A stretch of DNA of 64,000 nucleotides from Lytechinus pictus (GCF_037042905.1 NC_087246.1:34900001-34964000); one strand, 5' to 3'; positions 10,961 to 22,870 are shown, counted from the stretch's first letter. Translations and numbers: made by a program. Notes: generated from the sequence alone by a model not told the origin.

Positions 10961-12379
10961 AAATTTCAGATTTTTTCTCTAGGGACCTGTGCCCCCAGAC
11001 AATGGATTCACCAATGTATCTACTTACACATATACTCCCTGAAAGCCATGTCTTAAAAAAATATGATCTACACCTAATACTCAAATTCCCTTACACAAAT
11101 TCACAGTAGTTGTCTCTTTCACATACACATGCATCAATCTAGAGATCATCAGTTATGAATAGTCAAGAAGATGCCACCTGAATATTTTTATATAGGAGAT
11201 CACCATACATTGAAGTTAACAATAGCAGTCTCCTGCAAATTCCTCACTGATTTTTGTTTTTATTTCTATAAGAAAATGATGACTCCAAATACATTCTTAG
11301 TGGTGTACAAAAAGAGTCAAAAGTACCCCTAAAAAGAGGTCAAGAGGGGGGGGGGGGGGGAGCATAAGTGACACTGGATCCACCCCTGAATATCACTCTT
11401 CACCTCAGATCTTTTTCCCTCCTGCTCATGCTACAATGTCAAAATAATTGTATTTTGTTGGAAAACAATAAAAAATGAAGTCAAAGAAACAGAAATAAAT
11501 CAATCAAAGCAAGTGAAGGACTTGCTGCACTGTTAAGAGTAGGATTATGATGGGTAGACATGGGTTAATGGACAAGGGTCAGCTATGGGAATAGGACTCT
11601 AATTCAAATTCATTGGTTCTCCAAGCCAATTTAAAACAATATTAGGCCTCTTAGAAATAATTAGAGGTGTAATATCTCCAAGTATTACTTCAGGACTCAC
11701 CATTGGTGACTTTTTAAGAGAAGTTTTGTGTCTGCTATTTCGGCAAAAAAATTTAAAATTTCTGCTTGATAATAATTATGATATTACTTGATTTTGATCA
11801 AGAGCTAAATCTAACTAAAACTTTACTGAAAGTTTTCATTACCTTTGGAAAGAAACCATTTCAGAAAATATATGATTTGAATATTTGAGTATAATTTGTT
11901 AGAAGCTTTTCATATTTCACACCATTAGTAAGATAAAAGTGTTCAAAGGGTCTTTTGAAAAGAAAATGGATGAGATGGAACTATTAATTGTAATAATATT
12001 AATAGCATAGTGGTCACTTCATATTGTAAGAATGATATATTGTATATTGAACATACTGTATATATTGAATATCGTATATTTAATGGGTTTATTTAGATAG
12101 ATTCACTGTGTATAAAAAAATATGTCATGCATTTCATTTTTTTTAAATTGCTGTATTTAGATGAATGATTTTGCCATGTCTAATTTAATATCATGTTGAG
12201 TCTTCTGATACTATATTGTTTTTGTATTGTGTTTACGTGTGAAATATATGTAAAATAAAGTCAAATTCAATTTTGTTTCTTCAGAACTTGGATCCGATAC
12301 TTATTACTACTGACATGAGGTCAAAGGCGACGACAAACAGAGGATACTGCTACAGATTGGAAATAACAAAACATTAGAT
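10961..12379. other. AT-rich spacer with G-run
   Basis: No gene recognised. A G-run is present at about 11346-11361 and a short alternating TATATTGAATAT stretch near 12050-12085. Confidence 0.3.
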
Positions 12380-12490
12380 ATGGAGACAATTAAGGAAATA
12401 AATGCAAAGGCAGAGAGGCTGACGGAATATAAAGAGGCGCGTATGGAGCAACTAAAGGAGCTAACCAACAAAAAGTCTGCAGAGATTTAA
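12380..12490 (+). other. Short coding-like remnant
   Basis: ATG to TAA, 36 codons (METIKEINAKAERLTEYKEA then MEQLKELTNKKSAEI). The composition is that of a charged coiled coil. It is too short to assign and may be part of a retroelement ORF1. Confidence 0.2.
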
Positions 12491-12796
12491 AAACTAGAAG
12501 ACAAAAAATAGAGGAAATGGAAAAGGATCAATAAAATCATGGCCCTTAAAATGAAATACTGATTGTTACATGACACACAGCCTTAAATGTCATAGAGACC
12601 CCCCCCCCCCTCTTGAAAAGAGATTCATGTACATGTATATGTATGTAAAGTTTGTATTATTCTAAACCACTTTGTATCTACATGTCTATCACTCTTATCT
12701 GTTTTCTGTTCATCTAAACTTTGTCTATCCATCTAAAGTTAGACAACTGATTATTTGTTTTCATTTCATATCCTGAGGCTATCGATATCGTTAGCA

Positions 12797-13120
12797 GCAG
12801 GGTCGGATCCAGGATGTTCCAAGGGGGGGGGGGGAAATAACCGGAGATACAAGGACAAACACGGAATTGTAAAGAAAGCTTTGGAAATAAGGCCAACTAC
12901 GGAGTTAGAGAAAACGGCAAAAATGAGGTCAAAAACTCAAACAAACTGACAATAAAAGGACAGGAGAGGGCGTGCAGATACTAGATAACCGGAGAAACAA
13001 GGACAACCGCGGAATCGTAAAGAAAGCTTCAGAAGTAAGGACAACTACGGAGTTATAGAGAAAACGGCAGAAATAAGGTAAAAAACCCAAACAAACTGAC
13101 AACAAAAGGACAGGAGAGGG
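12797..13120. repeat. G-run repeat end and two 148-bp tandem units
   Basis: CAGGGTCGGATCCAGG at 12799 followed by a G-run marks one end of the GGATCCAG-type element. Then a unit of about 148 bp (CGGAGATACAAGGACAAAC... to AAAAGGACAGGAGAGGG) occurs twice, starting near 12841 and 12989. The last 32 bp of each unit (AACAAACTGACAAYAAAAGG) are nearly identical. Confidence 0.55.
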
Positions 13121-13480
13121 CTTACTAGTATTATGCTCAGAGTTGCGCCACCAGGCCATCCACGTGCAACGCACGAAATTAAGGCGCGCAACTAGCTGCT
13201 GCACTGTCGTCGATCAAGTCAACATGTCGGCTAGTGGAGGATCAATCACGGAGGAAACAGGGACCTGATTGGGGCTTTGCATTCAGTTTTAAAGTTGAAT
13301 TAAGAAGACGATTCCAAATATTGAGATATTTACATTAATAGCAACCTTACAACCCCCCAAACACTAAGAGGTGATTCGACCCCCCATTTTCTTTTTTCAA
13401 AATAGTGAATTTGAACGATTTATCCCTACCCATTTTCCCTGAGTTCGCTCCTGCAATGCCTACCGAGACGGGTGTTCTTT

Positions 13481-14575
13481 GAGTGTGACGTCACCGGGGG
13501 GTATTCGGTCTCGGTGTAGTAAACAAGGCAGTGCCGCTTTGTGTACTATGCACGTACGCCTTCATATGGAATAACTGCAGTTGAAGTTGTATCTGCGAGC
13601 CATATAACTTGCAAAGAGGAAATGATTAAAATATTTGTGGCCGTACTATTATTCCAAATATGTAAATTCCCTCAGAATGATACCATAGACCCTAAAGGAA
13701 TAATTTCAAGGTGAATAATATGAAATTTGATCGAGATCTTCTCACCAGTCGATAACGTAGCAGACGTGTTATTATGACATATTTATCCGCGTGTGACGCG
13801 GCTCTTGCAAAAAAACACAGTTGGTTGCGGAATTGCTTTGTGACGACCGGCCGCCCGCTCCGGCGCAGCTAGCTGTCGAGCTACCGTACCGCATACCTTT
13901 CTTGTTGTCTTCAACCATAGATATGTATACTAATTACTATAATTTCCCTCTGTCTTCAACTCACTTGCGAATTGCGTTTGTATGTGTGACGGTGACCCCT
14001 AGCGTAATTAAATATAGAAAACAACTCAGAAGGCCGAGAAAGAATAATACGTTTGGTTCAAGATTGTTCTGTGGAATGAGCTATGAGTGGAAATGATCCA
14101 GAGGATATAAAAGTGGAGTCAAAGACAAAAGAAAAGAAGAAAAAACGCCAGGGGATCGCTGCACGGCCATGAACTAAGTCGACGTACCAGACCATAACAG
14201 TACACTCAATGCCTGGGTGTTGTGTCTACTAGTATTATGCGTTCAGCGCGCGCTGAGCGAGAGCTGAGCTAGCCGCCGGAATTACTTTCCAGCTATTCAC
14301 TTGATTGAACATCGTGATAAAATAAATGAGAAATAGTGAAAATATCATTCAATAACTCACTGTTTGCTATCTTACATCATGATTGAAGAGTTCATGATGG
14401 TTATTCATACTGTTTTTTATACAGGGAAAGTAAAGATTTGTACATATCAGTCCTATTTGTTTGATTTGAGTTGCTTTGAAAAAAAATTGTAAAATATCTT
14501 TCTCTCTCTGCATAGCATTTCTGTATGACATTCAGGCACCTCTTATACTAAATTCCCCCCGGTGACGTCACACTC
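13481..14575. other. Region bounded by 21-bp inverted repeats with CRE motifs
   Basis: GAGTGTGACGTCACCGGGGG at 13481-13500 (plus one G) is inverted at 14555-14575. Each arm contains the CRE palindrome TGACGTCA. CpG-rich stretches lie near 13840-13880 and 14240-14280. It may be a 1.1 kb non-autonomous element or paired promoter-like sequence in front of the transposon gene starting near 14.7 kb. No clear target duplication was found. Confidence 0.4.
14083..14172 (+). CDS. Possible 29-aa basic peptide ORF
   Basis: ATG to TGA; the sequence starts MSGNDPEDIKVESKTK and has a basic run KEKKKKRQ. It could be a first exon, since it sits in a CpG-containing region ahead of the transposon gene, or it may be chance. 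There is no homology that I recognise. Confidence 0.15.
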   Translation: MSGNDPEDIKVESKTKEKKKKRQGIAARP

Positions 14576-14711
14576 CGAGTGGCTTTTCTGTACACTCGTC
14601 TCTCGGGCTCTGACAGGTGGCTAATTTCATAGACTTTCAAAGCAAAATATCGAGAAGGCAGAGGATTTTTGTGACATGCTATCTGTTTGAACAACTTATA
14701 TATACTATATA

Positions 14712-14968
14712 TTGTGTGTAGAACCTATATTTATGGAAACTCACCCCCTTCTTAATTCAACTTTAAATTGCATGGAGCCGACGACGTCGTGGACGAAACA
14801 TGCCGAGTCCTTGCCGAGGCCGTGTATTGACAGGTCCCGGCTTGCACCGCTGGCAATCACCCAAGCCCAAGGGCGTAGGGCAACTACCACTGGCACTGGA
14901 TCTGGGCCTAGTAGTAGTACCACTGGCATCGCATCCAGCAACGCCAACACACCAGGTCAAGTACGCAA
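14712..14968 (+). CDS. Possible 5' exon of the DDE-like transposon gene
   Basis: An open frame through ATG 14712 and ATG 14772 to a consensus splice donor (CAA|GTAAGT at 14968/14969). The product is Ser/Thr/Gly-rich, for example TTTGTGSGPSSSTTG, a typical disordered N-terminus. GC content is higher than the surroundings. The next recognisable exon begins around 15677. With the GTAAGT donor the phases do not agree (two extra bases), whereas an alternative donor GTACGC after 14960 would be in phase. Linkage to the downstream gene is therefore inferred from position only. Confidence 0.4.
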
Positions 14969-16419
14969 GTAAGTAATGACTACAAATGTGGCATGCTTAA
15001 AACATATTGAAATGCAATAAGCTTTACATTTCAGGCAAATAACCATTTGTGCACCAAAAAATGGTCTAGGCACTCGTACAATACGCAAGGTTATGTGCAA
15101 GCCTGACCACACTGTCTGTACAGAAACTAGGTAGCACAACCAATAATTCTTTAAATTTGAAATATGATTAGCCTAGGCTAGGCCTAGATCCAGACCCCCT
15201 ACTGTCACAAAAATACTTATTCTTGAATAATTTGTCTTTCATTTGTATCTTGGCTGTTTTGTTGGTTTTTATTCATTAGACTTAGGGTGGTCAGTTCTTT
15301 AATTATAAGCATATTTTTGTTAGGCCCTCTATTATTGACTTGGTTTTTACAATTCCATATTATACTTTATAGAGGGCCTTGCAAGAGTGCTCAGAATTTT
15401 AGCCCTCTTGTTAACAGCCAAGATAATAATTAAAAGACATATTTTAATGAGTGATTTTTTAAAATTTTGTTACAAGCTAATTTTGAAGTCTTTAAAAAAA
15501 AAAAAAGTTTGCTGCTTAGTTTCGGTACACACAGGGTGGTTCAGCAGTGCGAGTGGCCTAGCTAGTCTAGTTAGTAGATCTAGTCTACCAGATTTTATTC
15601 ATTTCATGGGTTTGGCACCCTTTCTGGCTCTGTGTGAAATATTGTATTGTCTTCTTTGCCCTCTCCCCATTTTAAGAAAACTGCACAGAATAAGAAAGCA
15701 AAGAAAAGAATTGCAAGTCCAGATGAATGGAAGCAGGATGTTCAAAGGAAACGACGAAACCTAGGACTTTCATATACTTCCAGAGATGGTAAGAAGAGAA
15801 ATGCAAGGCAGATCATGGGGAAGCCATGTCCAGACAACTGCAGATTTAAATGCACTGAAACATCTCAGAGCAAGAGAGAATACATATCTTCTTGCAGTAC
15901 TGGGGCACAGGCAGCTATGTAAGACAGCATGATTTTATTTGTCAGCATGCCCATAAGAACCATAAGAAATATGACAATCAAAAAAGGGTAAATACAGACT
16001 ACTCTCTTCCTGTAAGGAGCAGAGTTAAAAGGGTTTGTCAGTCTTTCTTCATCAACACCCTTGGCATAACACAAAAAACTGTACGGTACACACCTGAGAA
16101 ACATGATCACTTTTCTAGTGATCAACGTGGTAGACATCAACCCAAAAACAAGGCTGATGAGAGTGATCTTGATCACATCAGGGCCCACATCAAAAAGTTC
16201 CCAGTTGTTCCATCCCACTATTGTAGGAGCTCAAGTACTCGACAATACTTGTCTAGTAATTTGAGTATCAGGAAAATGTATGACTTGTATACCCAGTGAT
16301 CCTGGGTCCGGACAGGTTGGGTGTCCGGACGCGTACCTTAACTGCGTATATGTAGCAACACGCATATCAAGCTATACGCAGACCCCTGGGAAAAGAATTC
16401 GGATGGTCATTTCTTCAAT

Positions 16420-16890
16420 ATGAGGCAAAAAAATGTAAGTATTATTACTAATAAGGTACCTTTATGGTACAATTTAGAATAAAATTACGATTTTCGTACC
16501 TTAAAATGACTGTTTGTGCTATAAATCGGAGCAATTTACGAGCCCGATGTTCTTCCCGCTGCAGCTTTTGTATGTCGTGAAGTGCTATTCTGAATTTTCT
16601 GATGACGTTCGTGATTGAGTGCAAAGGTCATGGTGCTGCCCTCTCACGATCGTAAATACCGAACGAAAGAAACTTACGAGTGCAAACAAAATTTGATTCA
16701 TCATGATAACGAGGATAATGATTATGAATGAAGATGGTGATGATGAAGGTGATGATGATATGATGCTGAAGGTGTTGATGATGGTGATGATGATGATGAA
16801 GGTGATGATGATATGATGATGATGATGTTGATGATGGTGATGATGATGATGAAGGTGATGATGATATGATGATGATGATGTTGATGATGG

Positions 16891-16921
<31 letters not shown>

Positions 16922-19198
16922 GGTGCTGATGATAATGGTGGTGATTGTGGTGGTGATATGAGAGCCATGGTATACTGCCGATGGTGCTAATTTCAGTGAG
17001 TCTGTGGCCGGCGCTGGAGCCGGGGGGGGGGGGGGGGTCGATATATAGGCCTATTATGATAGATAAAGAAATATAAGATCGGTTAGCATATATTTCTTTC
17101 ATTTTTTATTTAATCTTATTTTACTCTCCTTTACTCAAACAGAAGAATCCTCAACGTTTTTTGCAACGTTCGGAAATATATGATGCTGCCTCCAGGCTGG
17201 TTTATGATGGAGAATCGGTGAGAAAAGCTGCGATAAAATGCGGTCTTCCTAAATCTTCGCTGCACGATTTCATGACAAAGAAGCATGTTGGCAAAGGAGG
17301 CTCACCCATTTTGAAAAGAGAAGAGGAGCAGAAGTTGGTGGACCACTTTCTTCACCTGGCGGATAGAGGATATGGGCTCTCCCGACGTGAAGTAAGTAGG
17401 CTAATTGATACTTTTGTTACCCTAACATTCAATATACTTTTAACGCGACACATATAAATATAAAATATGAGCCAATTTGAATTTAACAATGTTATATAAT
17501 GATGTATTATCTTTTCGATGAAACAGCTTGATGTTAATGATACATGACTATAACTTTATCTATATAATATATATTTGAAGTTAATAAAGAACTTGTTGGC
17601 ATGCATTACTCGTGAATATTATCATTTGTTTCGATTTCTGATGTCTTGTTATTGCCAATACATGGAAAACCAAGATGCTTATAAATATTATTTAAGTTTT
17701 TATTGAAATAAATCATAATAACAATATATTCATTTTCTTTTCACGTAGGTCATCTCCCTTGCTTCAAATCTGGCAAGAAAACTAGACAGATTTAATGGGC
17801 GCCTGTGCACCAGGCACCTCACCAACAACTGGTTCAGAGGGTTTATGAGGAGATGGCCAAGGATCCGGCTCGTGAGGCCAGCTGCACTTTCAATGTCGAG
17901 GGCAAAGTGTTCCCAGGAGGAAGTGGTGGACAGCTACTTCAAGAAGCTGGAAGCTACCCTTAAGAAGTACAGCCTGGAAATGAGACCAGACTTAATATAC
18001 AACGTCCACGAGAGCGGCTTCAATGCAGAGCACAAGCCAGTGAAGGTCGTCGGATGCCGATCCTTTCGCCATCATCCACAAGCCATCACATCCCCAAGGT
18101 CGGCATTAACCACCCTCATCGCTTGTGGCAACGCAGCAGGCGACAGCTTACCACCTTTCCTCATATTCAAGGGTAAGCGTGTCAACAGCGACCTTAGAAA
18201 AGGAGCTCTCCCGGGAACGAAGTTTGAGATGTCAGATTCAGGGTGGAGCAACTCCGACATCTTTCTAACATACATGAAGACGCATTTCCTTCCCTTTGTC
18301 GATGAGCGCAGGAAGGCTGAAGAACACGTCCTGCTCATTTGCGATGGACACAAGTCGCACATCACACCAGACGTAATCGACTTCGCAAGGGAAAAGAACA
18401 TAGTTATCTTCATTCTTCCAGCACATACGAGCCATTTTCTGCAACCGTTGGATGTTGGGTTGTTCAGCCCAATGAAGTCTGCGTACAACGCAGCTTGCAG
18501 CAGGTTCATGCGTGATCACGTCGGTCTTGTCATCACGGGATACAACATATGTGAGCTTGTCTGCCAAGCACACAGGATGGCGATGACTGTTTCAAACCTG
18601 AAATCATCATTTCGTGCAACAGGGATCATTCCTTTCAGTCCACAAGTAACAAAGAAGGACATATGTTCTTGTTCTGATCTTGTGACCTCAACAAAGAACA
18701 ACAACAATGCAGCATCTGATGCCAGAAATGCAACCACAGCCGAGTACCTCCGAGAAACCTCAGTCAAACAACCAGAAAAGAAGTTACAAGTATCAACCAT
18801 CTGGAGTGGCTGTAACGGAGACTTCGGAGTACTTGAAGGTCCTGGCTGCAAACAAGCAACTTCAGACATCTTTGACACCAATTAGGCCAACTCCACCTAT
18901 TCCAGTCGATGAGCATGATAGCAACGCAGAGTGTCAACCAGGTCCATCTGGGATCAAGAAAAAGCTGGAATTCACCAAGAAGCCTAGTGACGACTCAGAC
19001 TCAGATGCCTCGGAAGGTGACAAAGACACTTGTTGTGTGTGTAATCAAAGAGTCCCTCCATCAATTAATAGGAAGACAATCTACATCGTCTCTTGGGCCC
19101 AGTGTGACAGGTGCACGCACTGGGTGCACTTATCCCGTTGTGTCAGCACTGCATACGTTGCAAGAAGCGATGATTTCTTCTGCCCCTGCTGCATGTAG
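16420..19198 (+). pseudogene. pogo-like transposase with C-terminal PHD finger, inactive
   Basis: Proposed exons: 16420-16434 (MRQKN, phase 0, followed by GTAAGT), 17143-17391 (83 codons) and 17749 onward. Exon 2 has the N-terminal helix-turn-helix (SEIYDAASRLVYDGESVRKA, then CGLPKSSLHDFM). Exon 3 continues through a CENP-B-type DNA-binding segment (RHLTNNWFRGFMRRWP) into the DDE_1 core: YNVHESGF, VLLICDGHKSH and PAHTSHFLQPLDVGLF. The family norm at the first site is Asp (NVDESGF); here it is His, so catalysis should be lost. The main frame stops at 18885. A second frame (18707-19198) takes over with a Ser/Asp-rich linker and a Cys/His-rich PHD-like finger (CCVC, CDRC, HWVHL, CPCC), so a one-base shift occurred near the AAC repeat at 18690-18706. 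Confidence 0.75.
16700..16960 (+). repeat. TGA/GAT trinucleotide microsatellite inside the pogo element
   Basis: GATGATGATGAAGGTGATGAT repeated with interruptions by TATGATG and TGTTGATG. A 47-bp block containing GATGAAGGTGATGATGATAT occurs three times. Frames through it (His/Ser runs) are artefacts. Confidence 0.8.
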
Positions 19199-20271
19199 CC
19201 AACTCATTTGTATAGCCGGGAGACAAGTTTATTTATTTTTGTCTGCATATATATATGTTGAAAAAAGAAGAAAAAAAAGACGAAAAAGAAAAAAAATGTA
19301 ACTGGAATTGTTTTCCAGTAAAGTGAATAAAACCCACAAATGAATCGTCTTGAAAAAAAATTGTGCGACTCTTTTATTATACAGTGTTGTCCGATGTTGT
19401 TTTGATTTGAATGATATATATACTACTGCGAAAATGACTGTGTGGAGTTGTTTGAAAAGAAATCATGGCTACCAACGAAAGGGAAAGTGTGGAAGGATGA
19501 CTATAAGTTGGATATGAGAGTATGGAATGATGAAGGCTTGAATAGGTGACTAACTGCATAATTATAAGAATGATTGACATAAACATTAATAACAGAAAGA
19601 GTGCATGAAAGAGAAAAATATTATCATGAATGGCTAAGATTTAAAGAAAGCCAAAAAGGAAAATTTAAATGAATGATCCTGCATAAAGAAAATATGATGT
19701 ACCATTACTTGAAAATATTATGCACATGAAAATATTATTCATACAATGACAATTATTGCATGAAAATAAAAAAAAATCCCTCATAAAGTTTTATTATAAA
19801 ATAAATGAAACATATCGAAGAATATAGGCTATCATTTTTATTCACATAATCATTTAGAATCTGAATAAAAAACAATGGGTTATATATTCATTCAAAGAAA
19901 ATAAATTCAGGAATATTTTCATGTTCCATTTCATGAAATGTACCCAGCCCCTCCTACCCCCCCTCACCGGAGCCCATGTTGAGAGCCTCTAAAAAATCAG
20001 ATATATAGCAAGCCTCTACAGAGGGCCCACGTGCTATAACACGGGGATCTGGAGCGGTGCGATAAAAATGAAAGTAATCCGGAGAGATGATTTTGAAGTT
20101 TAAATAAAACAAGTTTGCAAGTACATATTGCGGAGATATTCACAAGGTATGTTCTAAACAATATGAGTATGTGAATAACTTTGAAATTGGCGATTCTTTC
20201 TGCTTATTTTTTGTGTAAACTGACTTCAAATGCAACTTTCGTTAAGTGTCCGGACACCCAACCCCCCATCC
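19199..20271. other. 3' part of the pogo element, non-coding
   Basis: AT-rich 3' untranslated and terminal sequence; AATAAA-type signals are present near 19325 (GTGAATAAAACCC). No further gene is seen. Confidence 0.4.
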
Positions 20272-21430
20272 TACAAAGATGAGACCCAAAATCCGAAGTC
20301 CCTTACTCTGTACAGTAAAATCTTCAATATAGAGTTCAACCTTGGCTTCCATCATCCCAAAAAGGATGAATGTAAAAAGTGCGTTGAGTACAGTAACTCA
20401 ACAGCACAAACAAAAGAGAGTCTCAAGGAAGAACATGAAACCCATCTCAACGATAAGAAAATGCCAAGGGAAGAAAAAAACATTGACAAACAAAAAGAAC
20501 TGATCAAAGGATGAATCATTCCACTCCTATACCTTTGATTTGCAGCGAGTTCTACCTAGCCCCAAAACAAATGACTCACTGGTGTTTTACAAGAGACAAC
20601 TCTCTGTGTACAATCTTTGCTTGTACAACCAAGGCAATGGAGATGGTCACTGCTACATCTGGAGCGAGGTAGAAGGGGGAAGAGGTTCTGTAGAGATAGG
20701 AACATGCCTGCTCTGCCACCTTCAACATCTCAGGGCTGTTGATCATGTTACTCTTTACAGTGATGGATGCGGTGGACAGAACCGAAATCGGTTTGTGGTA
20801 GCAGCATTGCTCTATGCTGTAAGGACGACGTGTATCAAGATGATCGAGCACAAATTTCTGGAGTCGGGGCACACGCAAATGGAGGTCGACTCCATGCACA
20901 GTGCCATTGAATCCGTGCAGAAGAACATTGCCATCTTCCACCCTGATCAATGGACAGCTGTTGCAGCTTTAGCAAGATACAGCAGGCCATATAAGGTACG
21001 GCAACTACATCATCATGAGTTTGTCGACCTGAAGAAGCTGGCTGAAGACATTCTGCAGAACAGTGCCAAGGATGTGGATGGCAACAAAATCTTCTGGTCT
21101 CGCATGCGACATGTCAAGTGTGAGAAGAAATCTCCTCACCTCACGCAGTTCAGATATTATTTTGATGAGGAACTTAATGACGTCTGTCATACTTAATTTT
21201 CAATGGATTTCTAAAAGAGAAATACAAGGTTTTTCACCATAACAAATGCAAAGACATCTGACATTGTAGGAATAGTACATGTGTATGTAAAGTTTGTATT
21301 AATGTTATGATAATGTAAGGTAAATGTTTTTAATAATTATGTTGTATTTATGCAAAATGAATGTTTTTACATATTTCTTTAGGAAAAATATAATTATTTG
21401 CATACACATACAGCAATTACTGCAATGCCA

Positions 21431-21615
21431 GGTGGGTGTTTCATAAAGTTATTTGTAAGTTAAGAGTGACTTTAAGAATGACTGGTGAACCATTCTTACG
21501 CGCTAAATAATCACCAATGAAAATTAAATGGTGAACATCATTTACCACAAGAAAGGATTACCGGTTGTTTTTAAAGTCACTCTTAACTTACGAACAGATT
21601 TATGAAACGGCCCCC
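21431..21615. mobile_element. GTGTTTCATAAA-type MITE
   Basis: Left GGTGTTTCATAAAGTTATTT and right TATGAAACGGCCCC are imperfect inverted ends. Just inside, GTAAGTTAAGAGTGACTTTA is matched by TTAAAGTCACTCTTAACTTA. It is related in style to the GTGTTTCACAAAG elements at 50.4 and 51.2 kb. Confidence 0.6.
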
Positions 21616-21862
21616 AGGAGGCCAGCCGGAGAAGGCAGTAATAGAGGGACGAGCAACCTGCGTCATCATCTCGCTGAGTGCCATGCTTACGCTCATCATT
21701 GTAGATCATTGTAACGATGCTGCTCCGCAACCCAATGCTGGTCCACAGGCTGACGTCGAAACAGCAAACCACGGGAGAGCACCGATCGAGAATGTGAACG
21801 ACGTCCAATGGCCACTCGTCCACGAGCTGGTGATTTCATACAAGAAACCATAGAGGAAAACA

Positions 21863-22198
21863 TTGCAAGAAGGGCCAAATATAGGAGCCCTGGACAGTGC
21901 CAGATCCCTCGAGATAGACAGATTCAACGGCAAAATGATGGCATTTAATCTCAGACCATTTAGCATCATCAAGAACGACGGATTTAAGCAGCTTCTTGGG
22001 AAGCTGGATCCTCTGTACGACATCCCATCACGCCTTAATCTAGAGACACAAAAGGCTCTACACACATCCCAAAGAGGAGTAAAAGATGCCATTTCCGCAT
22101 TGTGCACCCTTGTCAGTAGAGTTAATAACGCTGCACCCATGAGCCAGCGTTTCAAGACAATAATAGGAGAAGAATGCAGTCTTATCGATCTTATCTAA
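21863..22198 (+). pseudogene. hAT-type (BED/ZBED) transposase fragment
   Basis: The frame reads FNLRPFSIIKNDGFKQLLGK then LDPLYDIPSRLNL. This matches the conserved hAT motif 'PFS.VE..GF..L...L.P.Y.IPSR' that lies N-terminal to the catalytic core. Only about 110 codons remain; the BED finger and dimerisation region are not visible. The remainder after RLNLETQ is not recognisably hAT. Confidence 0.6.
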
Positions 22199-22340
22199 GA
22201 CCAACTCTAATCTGGCCAATTAAATTGCAGATTAAGAACCGTCTACGACAAATATGGAAGATGAGCTTCAATCCGCTCAATGAAATTTGTGGTATCTTCA
22301 AGCTGGAACATCTCCATTTTACACATAATTGAATCATTAA

Positions 22341-22870
22341 GTGTTGAAGGCAAAGCATGGATTTGTCACACTTGTTGAAATTGGATGTTAGACAACTAAC
22401 TCCCTCTTCTTTCATCAGCTAATAGACTGACTTTCATCATTTTCCACAAGAATTTAAACTAAACAAATTTGAGGAGAGGACTGTTTCCCCAGGAAATATA
22501 TTTTTCCAACTTCGTGATTTGCCAAGTGGTGGAAAAGATGGAATTCGTGGAATTATTGTTAATGTTCTTTCCAACAATATTTCAACTGTAAATTCACTGC
22601 CTCGTTCCATTGATAATTCACATATTATATCTGTGAAACTGAAGGCATCTTCAGTTCAAATATCATTACATGTTTGAAAATATAAGACCATGGAAGTGTA
22701 TTGAAGCTGCAAAATACTTGGCGACAAAACCTCTGTTTCCACAATATGTTACAGATGGTTTAGATGAATTTCAGCTAACTCGTGTGGCAGAAATGAATGA
22801 AACTCTGTGGAAAGAGTTTCTTGAAGAAAGCTCGTTAGGAAGATCCTATAATACCAAAGTTGATAAAGTT
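22341..22870 (+). pseudogene. DUF6570/Helitron-type fragment, copy 1
   Basis: A frame with stops reads AWICHTC near 22350, then LRDLPSGGKDGIRGIIVNVL and STVNSLPRSID, then (frame 22670-22912) FENIRPWKCIEAAKYL. This series matches the region found upstream of the helicase in Helitron-type elements (DUF6570, family name from memory). Several frame breaks are present, and no helicase or Rep domain follows; instead a P-like transposase fragment starts about 50 bp downstream. Confidence 0.55.

Larger units (their letters stand above)
16290..20271 (+). mobile_element. pogo-family DNA transposon (3982 bp)
   Basis: Inserted at a TA inside the DDE-like gene (TA at 16288-16289 and 20272-20273). Both ends share the inverted sequence GGTTGGGTGTCCGGAC (16315-16330, and its complement ending at 20265), with slightly different outermost bases: the left end has about 25 extra bases including another TCCGGAC. 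The body carries a helix-turn-helix exon, a DDE_1-type domain and a PHD-like finger on the plus strand. Because the interrupted frame is restored by removing the element, the boundaries are well supported. Confidence 0.8.
15677..21196 (+). pseudogene. DDE-like transposon gene, split by a pogo element and frameshifted
   Basis: An invertebrate repeat protein known to me from many 'uncharacterized protein' entries, probably the DUF7869 group (name from memory, unsure). Part A (15677-16287) carries the cysteine motif PCPDNCRFKC and, in a second frame, YWGTGSYVRQHDFICQH and SHYCRSSSTRQYLSSNLSI. Part B (20274-21196) carries FNLGFHHPKKDECKKC, then YTFDLQRVLPSPKTNDSLV, the catalytic-looking LYSDGCGGQNRNRF and SGHTQMEVDSMHSAIE. 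The 16290-20271 pogo insertion lies between the two halves; removing it and one TA joins codons for DLY and KDE in frame. Two single-base frameshifts are visible, near 15875-15890 and at the AAAGG run near 20505-20509. An acceptor-like TTTTAAG precedes 15677. The stop is TAA at 21194. It is inactive. Confidence 0.7.

Noticed and set aside
16585..17102. His/Ser-rich open frames on the minus strand
   Set aside because: Microsatellite translation inside the pogo element.
18072..18881. Minus-strand frames of 102-145 codons
   Set aside because: Shadows opposite the pogo DDE exon.
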